DNA of 44,745 nt, from positions 1 through 44,745 of the forward strand of contig JAAVCH010000041.1 in NCBI GenBank assembly GCA_014802425.1, read 5' to 3'. The position numbers and the translations under genes were made by a program. Source of the DNA: Bacteroides sp. Lineage in GTDB: Bacteria; Bacteroidota; Bacteroidia; Bacteroidales; Muribaculaceae. A model generated the notes under the pieces. That model worked only from the letters and a program-made list of their open reading frames with translations. It ran no database searches and had not been told where the DNA came from. This document shows positions 16,428 to 25,460 of the stretch, in pieces (position 1 is the stretch's first letter; every line of letters starts with the position of its first letter).

Positions 16428-18638
16428 ATGCCAACTCCCGAATCCCCCGATACGCTCACGCGGACCGAGCGCCGCGAATTCCTCTCCCTTTGCCGCGGAC
16501 TTGAGGCCAAGATGGCCTCCGTCATGGATCAAGGTGAAATCGACCGCGTGCGCAGCCAATGCCTCCGGGCCATGGACTCAGGCACCCCGGCGCACGATGC
16601 CCACGGCCTCCCCAAAAGCGTCATGAGCCTGCGCACGGCCCATCTCTTCGCCGACTCGATCGACCGCGACCGCAACATCGTCATAGCCATACTCCTCTAC
16701 CCCCTGCTTGAGGACGAAATCACCGATATCTCGACCCTGCGCCACGAATGGGGCGAGGACATAGCCTCGCTGCTCGTGGGGCTTTCGGCCGTGGAGAAAT
16801 TCTCAAGCAACAACACCGCCATACATTCCGACAACTTCCGCGGACTCCTCCTCTCGCTGGCCGACGACATCCGCGTCATAATCATGATGATCGTGCGTAA
16901 CCTTACGGTGATGCGCGCCATCAACCTGCACCCCGACACGCAATGGGTGCGCGACGTGGCGTTCGAGGCCAACTTCCTCTACGCCCAGCTCGCCCACCGC
17001 CTCGGCCTCTACAAACTGAAAAGCGAGCTGGAGGACCTTTCGCTCAAATACTCCAACCGCGAGATATACACCCAGATAGCCCACAAGCTCAACGAGACAA
17101 AACGCTCCCGCGAGGCCTATATAAAGGCATTCATCGACCCCGTCAGGAAAAAGCTCGAAGAGGCCGGCCTCAAGTTCGACATCAAGGGGCGCACCAAGTC
17201 GATTTCCTCCATATGGGGGAAGATGCGCAAGCAGAAAGTGGATGTCTCCGGCATCTACGACCTCTTCGCCATCCGCGTCATCATCGACACGCCGCCCGAA
17301 AAGGAAAAGAGCGACTGCTGGATGGCCTACTCCATACTGACCGACATGTACACCCCCAACCCGGCCCGTATGCGCGACTGGATCTCAATCCCGAAAAGCA
17401 ACGGCTACGAGTCGCTGCACGCCACCGTCATGGGGCCGCAGTCGAAATGGGTCGAGGTGCAGTTCCGCACGCGCCGCATGGACCTCGTGGCCGAGAAGGG
17501 CCTCGCGGCCCACTGGCGCTACAAGGGCGTGAAGTCGGACTCCACCGACCAATGGATGAACAACATACGCGACATCCTCGAAAGCGCCGATGCCGGCCCC
17601 ATGGAGATGATGAAGAACCTCAAGATGGACGACTACGAAAAGGAAGTCTACGTCTTCACCCCCAAGGGGGACCTATTCAAGCTGCCGGCCGGCGCCACGG
17701 TGCTCGACTTCGCCTTCCGCATCCACACCAATGTGGGGGCCCACTGCACCGGAGCCGTGGTCAACGGCCAGCACCGTAAGATAACCTACAAGCTCGCCAA
17801 CGGCGACACCGTGGAGATCCTGACCTCCACCACCCAGACCCCGAAGATCGACTGGCTCAACATAGTGGCCAGCCCGAAGGCGCGCAACAAAATCAAACAG
17901 GCCCTCAACGAAGAGGCCCAGAAGCGGGCCGACCTCGGAAAGGAACTGCTTGAACGCCGCGCCAAGAACCGTAAGATCGACATCGATGACGCCGTGATGA
18001 TGCGCATCATCAAGAAAGCCGGCTACAAGTTTGTCAATGAGTTCTATTCCGACATGGCGCTCGAGAAGCTCGACGTGCAGAAGGTGCTCCAGCAATATGT
18101 GGAGGAAGCGAATCCGGAAAGCGTCGGCGAGCGGGTCTCGGCCGAGGAGTTCGAGCTCCGGCCCGAGGAGGACGGGAAGACTCCCGGAAAGGATGTGCTC
18201 GTGATCGGCGGCAAGTCAATCAACGGCCTCAGCTACTCGTTCGCCAAGTGCTGCACGCCCATCTACGGCGACAAGGTGTTCGGCTTCATATCATCCGAGG
18301 GAGTGGTGAAGATACACCGCGACGACTGCCCCAACGCCCGCAACATCCGCAGCCGCTACCCTTACCGCGTGGTGGATGTGGAATGGAGCGGCAAGACCGG
18401 CGACACGCTGATGGCCACCCTCCGGGTCGTCGGCAACGACGACCTCGGCATCCTCGCCAACATCACCTCCATCATATCGAAAGAGATGGGCGTGAACCTG
18501 CGCAACGTGTCCATCGACTCGCACGACGGCATGTTCCAGGGTGTGCTCACCGTGGGGGTGACCGACCTCCAGCAGCTCACCATGCTGATAAAGAAGATAC
18601 GCACCGTCAAGGGCGTGAAGGATGTGGCCCGCCTCTGA
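16428..18638 (+). CDS. relA: RelA/SpoT-family (p)ppGpp synthetase with degenerate hydrolase domain
   Basis: A 736-residue long RSH protein. Domains in order: HD-like region (about 60-200), synthetase (about 240-370), TGS (about 405-465), a conserved-Cys/helical region (SYSFAKCCTPIYGDKVFGF, near 605-625) and a C-terminal ACT domain (about 660-736). The synthetase core is intact: GRTKSISSIWGKM, YDLFAIRVI, KSNGYESLHATV and EVQFRT. In the HD region the usual LLHD reads LLYP (residues 89-92), the LADRLHNMR segment reads IVRNLTVMR (D to R157), and no His occupies the first metal position. Hydrolysis of ppGpp is therefore unlikely. The synthetase motif that is RxKD in bifunctional Rel proteins and ExDD in RelA reads RMRD. 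It should be a ribosome-linked stringent-response synthetase. Confidence 0.92.
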   Translation: MPTPESPDTLTRTERREFLSLCRGLEAKMASVMDQGEIDRVRSQCLRAMDSGTPAHDAHGLPKSVMSLRTAHLFADSIDRDRNIVIAILLYPLLEDEITDISTLRHEWGEDIASLLVGLSAVEKFSSNNTAIHSDNFRGLLLSLADDIRVIIMMIVRNLTVMRAINLHPDTQWVRDVAFEANFLYAQLAHRLGLYKLKSELEDLSLKYSNREIYTQIAHKLNETKRSREAYIKAFIDPVRKKLEEAGLKFDIKGRTKSISSIWGKMRKQKVDVSGIYDLFAIRVIIDTPPEKEKSDCWMAYSILTDMYTPNPARMRDWISIPKSNGYESLHATVMGPQSKWVEVQFRTRRMDLVAEKGLAAHWRYKGVKSDSTDQWMNNIRDILESADAGPMEMMKNLKMDDYEKEVYVFTPKGDLFKLPAGATVLDFAFRIHTNVGAHCTGAVVNGQHRKITYKLANGDTVEILTSTTQTPKIDWLNIVASPKARNKIKQALNEEAQKRADLGKELLERRAKNRKIDIDDAVMMRIIKKAGYKFVNEFYSDMALEKLDVQKVLQQYVEEANPESVGERVSAEEFELRPEEDGKTPGKDVLVIGGKSINGLSYSFAKCCTPIYGDKVFGFISSEGVVKIHRDDCPNARNIRSRYPYRVVDVEWSGKTGDTLMATLRVVGNDDLGILANITSIISKEMGVNLRNVSIDSHDGMFQGVLTVGVTDLQQLTMLIKKIRTVKGVKDVARL

Positions 18639-18694
18639 GCTCCGGGCGCCTCCCACATTTGTTGCATAATGTAGCGCTTATGTTGTAAGACACC

Positions 18695-18727
18695 TTTCCC
18701 GGCCTCCGAAGCCGGGAAATTTATTTT
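18695..18727 (+). terminator. intrinsic terminator after rel
   Basis: A perfect nine-base stem (tttcccggc at 18695-18703, gccgggaaa at 18711-18719) with a seven-base loop, followed by tttatttt. It ends the rel transcript. Confidence 0.88.
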
Positions 18728-18734
18728 AAATTTG
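18727..18734 (+). promoter_or_regulatory. possible -7 promoter element for the lipoprotein gene
   Basis: TAAATTTG matches TAnnTTTG and lies 22 bases before the next start codon, immediately after the rel terminator. No convincing -33 element is present, because that position falls inside the terminator hairpin. Confidence 0.45.
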
Positions 18735-18756
18735 CATACCCGAAATTCACAGACAC

Positions 18757-19494
18757 ATGAAAAGACCCAGCATATATCCCCTGATGCTCCTGCTCCTGCT
18801 CCCGGCCGCAGGATGCAGGAAATACTCCGGTGAGAAAGCCGCCGCAGAGCGCGCCGCGTGGCACGACGCCATCCGCGACTCCATAACGGAAATATCGGCC
18901 CGCCGCCATTCCGACTCCCTGCGCCTGGCCGGACTCCACGCCTCGCTTGCCGAAGAGCTGCCGCGCTTCACGCAGATAGGGAATCCGCGCGAAGTGGAGC
19001 CCTACTACATCCTGTCATCCTTCAAGGCATCCTATCCGCTGACCTCCACCGGCATCGCCGCGAGAATGACAGCCTCGGAACAGTATGAGCTCATAGCCGC
19101 GCTCTCCGGCTCACGCTTCGACGCCATACGTGTGACGGCCGGCGGCGCCTCGGCGGAATCGGATGTGGTGCCTGCCGACCAGGCCCTCAACTACACGGCG
19201 GCCGGACTGACGACCGTGGCCTTCTCCGGAGCCCGCGCCGACTCCATCGGCGAGCTCGTGAAGGCCAATGCCGCCGGCCCCGTGACACTGGAATACCTTT
19301 CCGCCGGACGGCGCGTGGGGAGCGTCACCCTTTCCGGAGCGCAGAAAGACTGGCTCTCCACCACATGGAGCGTATGCGGCGCCCACTCCGAGGCCCAGCG
19401 GCTCGAACGGAGCCTGATGGTGGACGCCCGCAAGATCCAGCTCATGGAGATGCGCCTGCGGCAGGAAGGGGAAAAAGCCGCAGGGAGCGAGTGA
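18757..19494 (+). CDS. lipoprotein of unknown function
   Basis: A 245-residue protein I do not recognise. A signal peptide with a clear lipobox (LLPAAGC, Cys20) makes it a lipoprotein. Residues about 25-60 and 215-245 are charged and helical, likely coiled-coil (AAERAAWHDAIRDSITEI; ERSLMVDARKIQLMEMRLRQ). The middle (about 85-200) looks beta-rich and includes SRFDAIRVTAGG and GPVTLEYLSAGRRVGSVTLSG. It stands alone between the rel terminator and the DUF4301 gene (179-base gap with no recognised signal). No catalytic motif is evident; a structural or envelope role is a guess. Confidence 0.75.
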   Translation: MKRPSIYPLMLLLLLPAAGCRKYSGEKAAAERAAWHDAIRDSITEISARRHSDSLRLAGLHASLAEELPRFTQIGNPREVEPYYILSSFKASYPLTSTGIAARMTASEQYELIAALSGSRFDAIRVTAGGASAESDVVPADQALNYTAAGLTTVAFSGARADSIGELVKANAAGPVTLEYLSAGRRVGSVTLSGAQKDWLSTTWSVCGAHSEAQRLERSLMVDARKIQLMEMRLRQEGEKAAGSE

Positions 19495-19673
19495 ACACCT
19501 CCGCGGATTGGACGTTAAAGGTATATGGAGGGACGGTCCCGGAGCTGCCGGGAGCCCGAACCGCGACGCCTCATCCGGCCACCGCCGCCACCGTGGAAAT
19601 CCACGGCCCCCTGTCGCTTCCATGGATGCGACGCCTGACCGACTGAATTACAAACCTTACATATTCTCACATT

Positions 19674-21188
19674 ATGGACCTGCAGTTATCCGATATCCGA
19701 CTCCTCGAGGAAAAAGGGATCAAGCCCGAACAGTTGGAAGCCCAGCTCAAGATGCTCGCCGACGGCTTCCCCTACCTGAAAATCGAATCTCCCGCCACAG
19801 TGGGCCACGGCATCACCCGCCCCACCGATGAACTCATAGCCCAGAGCGTGGACATCTGGGAGAAATACCTGCACACGGGTGCCAAGGTCATGAAGATGAC
19901 TCCCGCTTCCGGCGCCGCCTCACGCATGTTCAAGGACCTTTACGGATTCCTCAATTCCGAAGCGAAGACCCCGGCCGACGACTTCATGAAGAAATTCTTC
20001 GACAATATCGAGAGCTTCGCCTTCTACCACCGCCTCAACCGCGAGATGCTCACCCTCTACGGCCGCAGCATCGACACGATGGTGAAGGAGGGACAGTACC
20101 GCGAAATCATCGACCATCTCCTCAACACCCCCGGAATGGGCTACGGCCACCTGCCCAAGGCCCTGCTGATGTTCCACCGCGTGCCCGGCACCTCCCGCAC
20201 CCCGCTTGAGGAGCACATCGCCGAAGGGGCGCAGTATGCCTCCGGCTCCGACGGAGAGGTCAACCTCCACTTCACCGTAAGCCAGGACCATGTGCCCCTC
20301 GTAAAGGCCAAGCTCGAAGAGGTGAAGGCATTCATGGAGCACCAGTACGGCATCAGGCTCAACGTCACCCTGAGCGTGCAGAAGCCCTCGACCGACACTG
20401 TGGCGGCCACTCCCGACGGAGAGCCCTACCGCGAGAACGGCACGCTCTTCTTCCGCCCCGGCGGCCACGGCGCCCTCATCGAGAACCTCAACGATCTCGA
20501 CGCCGATGTGATTTTCATCAAGAACATCGACAATGTGGTGCCCGACAAGCTGCGCGAGTCCACTATACGCTTCAAGAAGGTGATAGGCGGCATCCTCGTG
20601 GCCACGAAGATGAAGATCGACCGCTATTGCCGTATGCTCAAGAAGGGGGTTCCCCCGGAAGAGGAGCGCGAGGAGATGCTGGAGTTCCTGCGCACGGTGC
20701 TCTGCATCACCCACGACAAAGCCGACTCCATGTCTCCCGAGGCCGAAGCGGAATACATCTTCGGCAAGCTCAACCGTCCGCTCCGCGTCTGCGGCATGGT
20801 GAAGAACGAGGGTGAGCCCGGAGGAGGTCCGTTCCTCTGCTATAATCCCGACGGCACAGTGAGTCCGCAGATTCTTGAATCCTCACAGATCGACCCGGCC
20901 GTAGCCGCCGAGATGATGCGCGACGCCTCCCACTTCAATCCCGTCGACCTCGTGGTGAGCACCAAGGACTTCGAGGGAAAGAAATTCAATCTCCCCGACT
21001 ACGTCGACCCGGCCACCGGCTTTATCTCCGAGAAGAGCCGCGAGGGAGTGGTGATCAAGGCCCTGGAGCTTCCCGGTCTCTGGAACGGAGCCATGTCCGA
21101 CTGGAACACCATCTTCGTAGAGGTACCCGCCGACACCTTCAACCCCGTCAAGACGGTCAACGACCTGCTGCGTCCATACCACCAGTAA
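19674..21188 (+). CDS. DUF4301-family protein, nucleotidyltransferase-like
   Basis: A 504-residue cytosolic protein matching what I know of the Bacteroidota family DUF4301, which has no established function. Several segments recall UDP-sugar pyrophosphorylases: KMTPASGAASRMFK (residues 74-87) like the G-x-G-S/T-R nucleotide loop, LPKALLMFH (160-168) like the K-x-L-L-P segment, and RPGGHGALIENL (261-272) followed by IFIKNIDN (280-287) like P-G-GHG ... NIDN. These occur in the order seen in that fold. I infer a sugar-1-phosphate nucleotidyltransferase or a derivative of one; the GAASR loop departs from the canonical GGxGTR. There is no operon partner to indicate a pathway. Confidence 0.8.
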   Translation: MDLQLSDIRLLEEKGIKPEQLEAQLKMLADGFPYLKIESPATVGHGITRPTDELIAQSVDIWEKYLHTGAKVMKMTPASGAASRMFKDLYGFLNSEAKTPADDFMKKFFDNIESFAFYHRLNREMLTLYGRSIDTMVKEGQYREIIDHLLNTPGMGYGHLPKALLMFHRVPGTSRTPLEEHIAEGAQYASGSDGEVNLHFTVSQDHVPLVKAKLEEVKAFMEHQYGIRLNVTLSVQKPSTDTVAATPDGEPYRENGTLFFRPGGHGALIENLNDLDADVIFIKNIDNVVPDKLRESTIRFKKVIGGILVATKMKIDRYCRMLKKGVPPEEEREEMLEFLRTVLCITHDKADSMSPEAEAEYIFGKLNRPLRVCGMVKNEGEPGGGPFLCYNPDGTVSPQILESSQIDPAVAAEMMRDASHFNPVDLVVSTKDFEGKKFNLPDYVDPATGFISEKSREGVVIKALELPGLWNGAMSDWNTIFVEVPADTFNPVKTVNDLLRPYHQ

Positions 21189-21203
21189 TCCACCGCATCC
21201 CCG

Positions 21204-21463
21204 TCCCGCATACCGGGATTACATATCAGACCCGCACCGAAGACCCGCACCCCGGCCGCTTCAGTGCGGGCTTGTCGTACCATTCCATAATCAAAATCCC
21301 ATGATACGGGACTTTGATACGGGGTTAAACATATCCCCGCTATGCGGGGACGCCTTCGGCCAGCCAATAATCAGTGTCGGATAGCGAATGTGAGGAAACT
21401 AAACTCCATCAACGGGATTATCCAACTCCGTCAACACGGCGTCAACATCCCGCGTAGCGGGAT
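21204..21463. repeat. cluster of short palindromes in a 344-base intergenic gap
   Basis: Three small hairpins occur here: tcccg/cggga at 21204-21218, tccccgc/gcgggga at 21334-21350 and atcccgc/gcgggat at 21447-21463. The first and third are followed by similar text (cgggattacatat and cgggattatatgt), and cgggattat also occurs near 21413. The gap 21189-21532 holds no gene I can support. It looks like a small family of REP-like intergenic palindromes; their number elsewhere in the genome is unknown. Confidence 0.5.
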
Positions 21464-21532
21464 TATATGTCTCTGAATGGAGGTTTCTGAATTATTTTGA
21501 TTATTTTTGTAGTTTGAATCAGACCTCCACCG

Positions 21533-23572
21533 ATGAAACGCCACCTTATCTTTATCCTGATATTCATAGCGGTGACCGCCGCCGACGCCTTCGGCCAGCA
21601 GACATCAATGCGCTCGCAGCAACCGGGCGGACGTATCGGCGACTCGACACCGACCGATACCACCGCCTCGAAACCACGTCCGAAACCTTCGGCATGGACT
21701 GTCAGCTCACCTCTCGGCGACCATTCCAAATCCACCGTCGATACGATGCTCTACAACATCCAGCGTCGCGCCGTAGCCTCCATGGCCTCCGACGCCTACG
21801 CCACCACCGGCACGCTCGGAGCCGAGGGCATCAACATGATTTTCCTCAACCGTCCGTCATACGGTACCTTCATATTCGACCACTCGCTGGCCCACTCACT
21901 GCCGTCGCTGGCGAAATTCAAGTTCTATAACGTCTACACTCCGATGACCTTGCTATCCTACGACTTCGGAGGCAGCAAGGAGAACCATCTCGACCGACTC
22001 CACGCCATATTCGCCGGCAACGTGAACCGCAACATCGGCATCGGCGCCATTCTGGATTACAATTACGCCAAGGGAGCCTATACATCGCAGGCCGTGAAGG
22101 ACTTCACCTTCGGCTTCAGCTTCTACTTCAACTCCCACCGCTACGACGCGCAGGCCCTGTATTATCACTACAACTGCCTCAACAAGGAGAACGGCGGCAT
22201 CACCGACGACCTCTACATCACCGACCCGGCCGAGGTGCAGGGAGGTGTGGAGAAAGTGGAGCCGAAGTCAATCCCGACACGCCTTACGGCAGCCCACACG
22301 CGCCTCAACGGAGACCGCCTATTCACCACCCACGCCTTCAAGCTCGGCTACTGGACGGAGGAGCAGGTCAACGATACTCTGGTAAGGGATGTATATGTGC
22401 CGGTGACAAAATTCATCTATTCTCTCGACTACGACGGCCATCACCATCACTTCATCAACACCAACACCGCACAGGGGAGCGAATTCTGGGCCAATACCTA
22501 CCTTAACCCCAACGGCACGGACGACAACACGCGCTACTGGCTCGTCACCAACACGCTCGGCGTCGAGCTCCTGGAGGGTTTCCGGAAATGGGCGCGCTTC
22601 GGCATCTCGGCCTACGCGCAGCTGCAGAACCGCCAGTTCACCTTCGCCAACTATTATCCGGTGCCCGACCTGACCGAGGAGCAGGCGGCCGCACTGACGC
22701 CTCTCCCGGAGGGCTTCTCCATAACCCCGAGGGTGAACCACACCCGTCTGGCCGTCGGCGGTGAGATTTCAAAGCGGCAGGGAGAGGCCATCAAGTATTC
22801 GGCACGGGCCAAGTTCGGACTCACCGGAGGCATCAAGGGGGACGTAAACCTCGACGGCGATGTATCGACCCGCTTCCGCCTCTTCGGCGACACAGTGGCC
22901 ATCTCGGCCTACGGCGGCTTCGCCAATACCTCCAACTCCTTCCTCTTCTCGCACTACATATCGAATCATTTCGCATGGAGCAACTCCTTTTCCAAGACCA
23001 CCGAGATAAAGGCCGGCGGCACGCTTACCATACCCTGGACCAGAACACAGGTGACGATAGGATTCCGCGACTACGCCAACTACATCTATTTCAACGACAA
23101 GGCTCTCCCGGCACAGTACGCTCCCCACATCCAGATATTCTCGGCCACGCTCGACCAGAAGCTGCGCTTCGGCATCTGGAACTGGAACAACACCGTCACC
23201 TACCAGGCGTCGTCGGAGCAGTCGGTGATACCGCTTCCGGCCTTGGCCATCTACTCCAACATGTTTCTTGACTTCACAGCCTTCCGGGTGCTGCGCCTGA
23301 ACATAGGAGTGGACTGCGACTACTATACGCGCTATTACGGGCTGGCCTACCAGCCGGCCACGATGAGCTTCCACACCCAGCATGAGGCTCAGGTGGGCAA
23401 CTTCGCGTTCTGCAACGCCTACGTCTCGGCACACCTCTACAAGGTGCGCTTCTACGTGCTCTGGAGCCATGTCAATCAGGGATGGTTCTCAAAGAACTAC
23501 TTCTCCGTGCCCCACTATCCCGTAAATCCCCGCTGCCTCCTGTTCGGCCTCACCATCGATTTCGCCAACTGA
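21533..23572 (+). CDS. putative outer-membrane porin (Porin_10-like)
   Basis: A 679-residue exported beta-barrel protein. The signal peptide is MKRHLIFILIFIAVTAADAFGQ. A short Pro/Thr/Ser-rich linker (about 25-60) precedes the barrel. The barrel shows alternating aromatic strands throughout, such as FGFSFYFNSHRYDAQALYYHYN and VRFYVLWSHVNQGWFSKNYF, and ends LLFGLTIDFAN with aromatic residues near the C-terminus. These features and the NMIFLNRPSYGTFIFDHSL segment fit the Bacteroidota putative porin family (PF14121). It would form an outer-membrane channel of unknown specificity. It lies 78 bases upstream of the sulfatase-fold membrane enzyme and may share its transcript. Confidence 0.8.
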   Translation: MKRHLIFILIFIAVTAADAFGQQTSMRSQQPGGRIGDSTPTDTTASKPRPKPSAWTVSSPLGDHSKSTVDTMLYNIQRRAVASMASDAYATTGTLGAEGINMIFLNRPSYGTFIFDHSLAHSLPSLAKFKFYNVYTPMTLLSYDFGGSKENHLDRLHAIFAGNVNRNIGIGAILDYNYAKGAYTSQAVKDFTFGFSFYFNSHRYDAQALYYHYNCLNKENGGITDDLYITDPAEVQGGVEKVEPKSIPTRLTAAHTRLNGDRLFTTHAFKLGYWTEEQVNDTLVRDVYVPVTKFIYSLDYDGHHHHFINTNTAQGSEFWANTYLNPNGTDDNTRYWLVTNTLGVELLEGFRKWARFGISAYAQLQNRQFTFANYYPVPDLTEEQAAALTPLPEGFSITPRVNHTRLAVGGEISKRQGEAIKYSARAKFGLTGGIKGDVNLDGDVSTRFRLFGDTVAISAYGGFANTSNSFLFSHYISNHFAWSNSFSKTTEIKAGGTLTIPWTRTQVTIGFRDYANYIYFNDKALPAQYAPHIQIFSATLDQKLRFGIWNWNNTVTYQASSEQSVIPLPALAIYSNMFLDFTAFRVLRLNIGVDCDYYTRYYGLAYQPATMSFHTQHEAQVGNFAFCNAYVSAHLYKVRFYVLWSHVNQGWFSKNYFSVPHYPVNPRCLLFGLTIDFAN

Positions 23573-23650
23573 TCCGGACTCCCTCTCCGTATCATCGCTT
23601 CGCCCGGCCAGACCCGGTCCTCCACCCCATCACCTATAAATCAGACCCAT

Positions 23651-25396
23651 ATGGCGCCTTGTGATTATTTCAGAAACGTTGATTTACGTAAATACCTGAC
23701 CTACTGGGGGAGTGCGGTGACGCTGACGGCCGTCGGCCTGTGGATGGCCTACGCGGCGGTGGCCTCGGAAAGCATGAGCGCGGGCATGCGCGCGCTCTAT
23801 GCCGTGGCCGACGCGATGGTATGGTTGCTGCCACTGGTGTGGGTAAGCCGGAAATGGCTCTACGCCGTACCGGCATGGGGCACGCTCCTTGCAGTGGTCA
23901 TCGAGGCCAACCTGCTGTATGCGCGCAACTTCAACGACTGCATAGCCGGAATATCCTACTTCGCCTCCGGCACGGTGAACCCTTTCGTAATCTCCGCCTC
24001 GCTCAGCAGCCTGCGTGCCGCCGACATGACGCTCCTCTTGAGCATCGGGGCGCTGTGGATGCTGACAGCGCGGATGCGGCGCTCCTACAGCCGGTCGAAT
24101 CCCGGGATGGCGGTCTACGCCGCACTGGCCGTCATGCTCTTCGCCGCGCAGTGCGGGGCCTCGGTGCGCCGTCAGGCCATATATTCCGGCACCTCCATCC
24201 CGGAGGCCTTCGATGACTACCGCGATGGTTTCCGCCAGCAGACGGCATGGAAGGGGTATGTGGCCCAGTACGGCTTTCCGGGCTATCTGGTACGCGCCAT
24301 GAAGGATAACTTCCGGACACCCGTCCGGCTGTCGGCTCGCGACATCACGCTCATCGACGACTTCCGCCGCAATTACCGCCCGTCGGCCCCCCTGCCGGTC
24401 GGAGCCGACTCCATGCTTTCGCTCAACAGCGGCAAGAACCTTATCCTCATCATAGTCGAATCCCTCAACGCCAAGGCGATCACACTGCCGGAAGCCCCCC
24501 TTGTGGCTCCCAACCTGACACGCCTTGCCGCCGATACGGCCGTGCTACACTTCCCCCGCATCGAGGCCATGACCGGACACGGCCGCTCATCGGACGGACA
24601 ATTCCTCTACAATACCGGCATGCTCCCATTGCGCGAAGAGGCCCTCATCAACCGCTACGCCTCCGCGCCCTATCCCTCGCTGGCCAAAATCCTCGGTCGC
24701 GAGTCGACTGAGATAATCGGCGAGGACCGCTCGGTATGGAACCACGGGCAGACATCGCTCAGCTACGGCTTCTCGCGCCTGATCGACAATACCGTCCCCT
24801 CCGGCACGCCCATAGCCGAAATGGACTCCCTCATCTTCGCACGCGCCCTCCGGGAACTACCCCGGCTGCAACGCCCCTTCTATCTTGAAGTGACCACAAT
24901 CGGGATGCACAAGCCCTACGGACGCGACACAGGCGTGGACCTACCGCTGCCACCCGACTCCTACACAGCCGAAGACCGCCACTACCTTGAGGCGCTCCAT
25001 GCCTTCGACCGTGCCCTCGGAGATTTCCTCGACTCCATCAGCCGGTCCGGACAGGCCGGCGAGTCGGTAATAGTCATAGCGGCCGACCACGAAGAGATGT
25101 ATCCGATGCTCAGCGAGCGATTCACTGAAAAGACCATTCCGGCCTTCATCCTCGGCTCCGGCATGCCACGGGCACCGCGCCATTCGGCCCCCCACATTCA
25201 GGCCGACCTCTTTCCCACCGTGCTTGACGCCATAGGGCGCACCTCCACCGAGGAGTACCGTGGGATGGGGCGCAGCATGCTGCGCGACACCGTGGCCACC
25301 ACCTTCACTCTGCCCCGGCTTTGGGAAATCTCCGAAATACAGATAAAATCGAGGCAGTTTCCATGCTTTATCCCGGCCAACGGAGTGAACCATTAA
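23651..25396 (+). CDS. LTA-synthase-like membrane phosphotransferase/sulfatase-fold enzyme
   Basis: A 581-residue inner-membrane protein. About five N-terminal membrane segments (roughly 22-40, 48-65, 72-92, 124-140, 152-170) precede an extracytoplasmic alkaline-phosphatase/sulfatase-fold domain. Metal-site residues are recognisable: E270 in LILIIVESLN, the nucleophile loop TGHGRSSDGQF (S313 where LtaS has Thr), H420 in GMHKPYG, and D479-H480 in VIAADHEEMYP. LtaS-family enzymes transfer glycerol phosphate or phosphoethanolamine to lipids and glycans. Bacteroidota lack lipoteichoic acid, so modification of lipid A, capsule or another envelope glycan is more likely. Substrate is unknown. Serine in place of threonine is compatible with the fold. 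Confidence 0.85.
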   Translation: MAPCDYFRNVDLRKYLTYWGSAVTLTAVGLWMAYAAVASESMSAGMRALYAVADAMVWLLPLVWVSRKWLYAVPAWGTLLAVVIEANLLYARNFNDCIAGISYFASGTVNPFVISASLSSLRAADMTLLLSIGALWMLTARMRRSYSRSNPGMAVYAALAVMLFAAQCGASVRRQAIYSGTSIPEAFDDYRDGFRQQTAWKGYVAQYGFPGYLVRAMKDNFRTPVRLSARDITLIDDFRRNYRPSAPLPVGADSMLSLNSGKNLILIIVESLNAKAITLPEAPLVAPNLTRLAADTAVLHFPRIEAMTGHGRSSDGQFLYNTGMLPLREEALINRYASAPYPSLAKILGRESTEIIGEDRSVWNHGQTSLSYGFSRLIDNTVPSGTPIAEMDSLIFARALRELPRLQRPFYLEVTTIGMHKPYGRDTGVDLPLPPDSYTAEDRHYLEALHAFDRALGDFLDSISRSGQAGESVIVIAADHEEMYPMLSERFTEKTIPAFILGSGMPRAPRHSAPHIQADLFPTVLDAIGRTSTEEYRGMGRSMLRDTVATTFTLPRLWEISEIQIKSRQFPCFIPANGVNH

Positions 25397-25460
25397 GCAA
25401 TCCCGAATGTAATAAAGGAAAACCTCTCCGGATTTTTCACACAATCTAATCCTACCCGCC

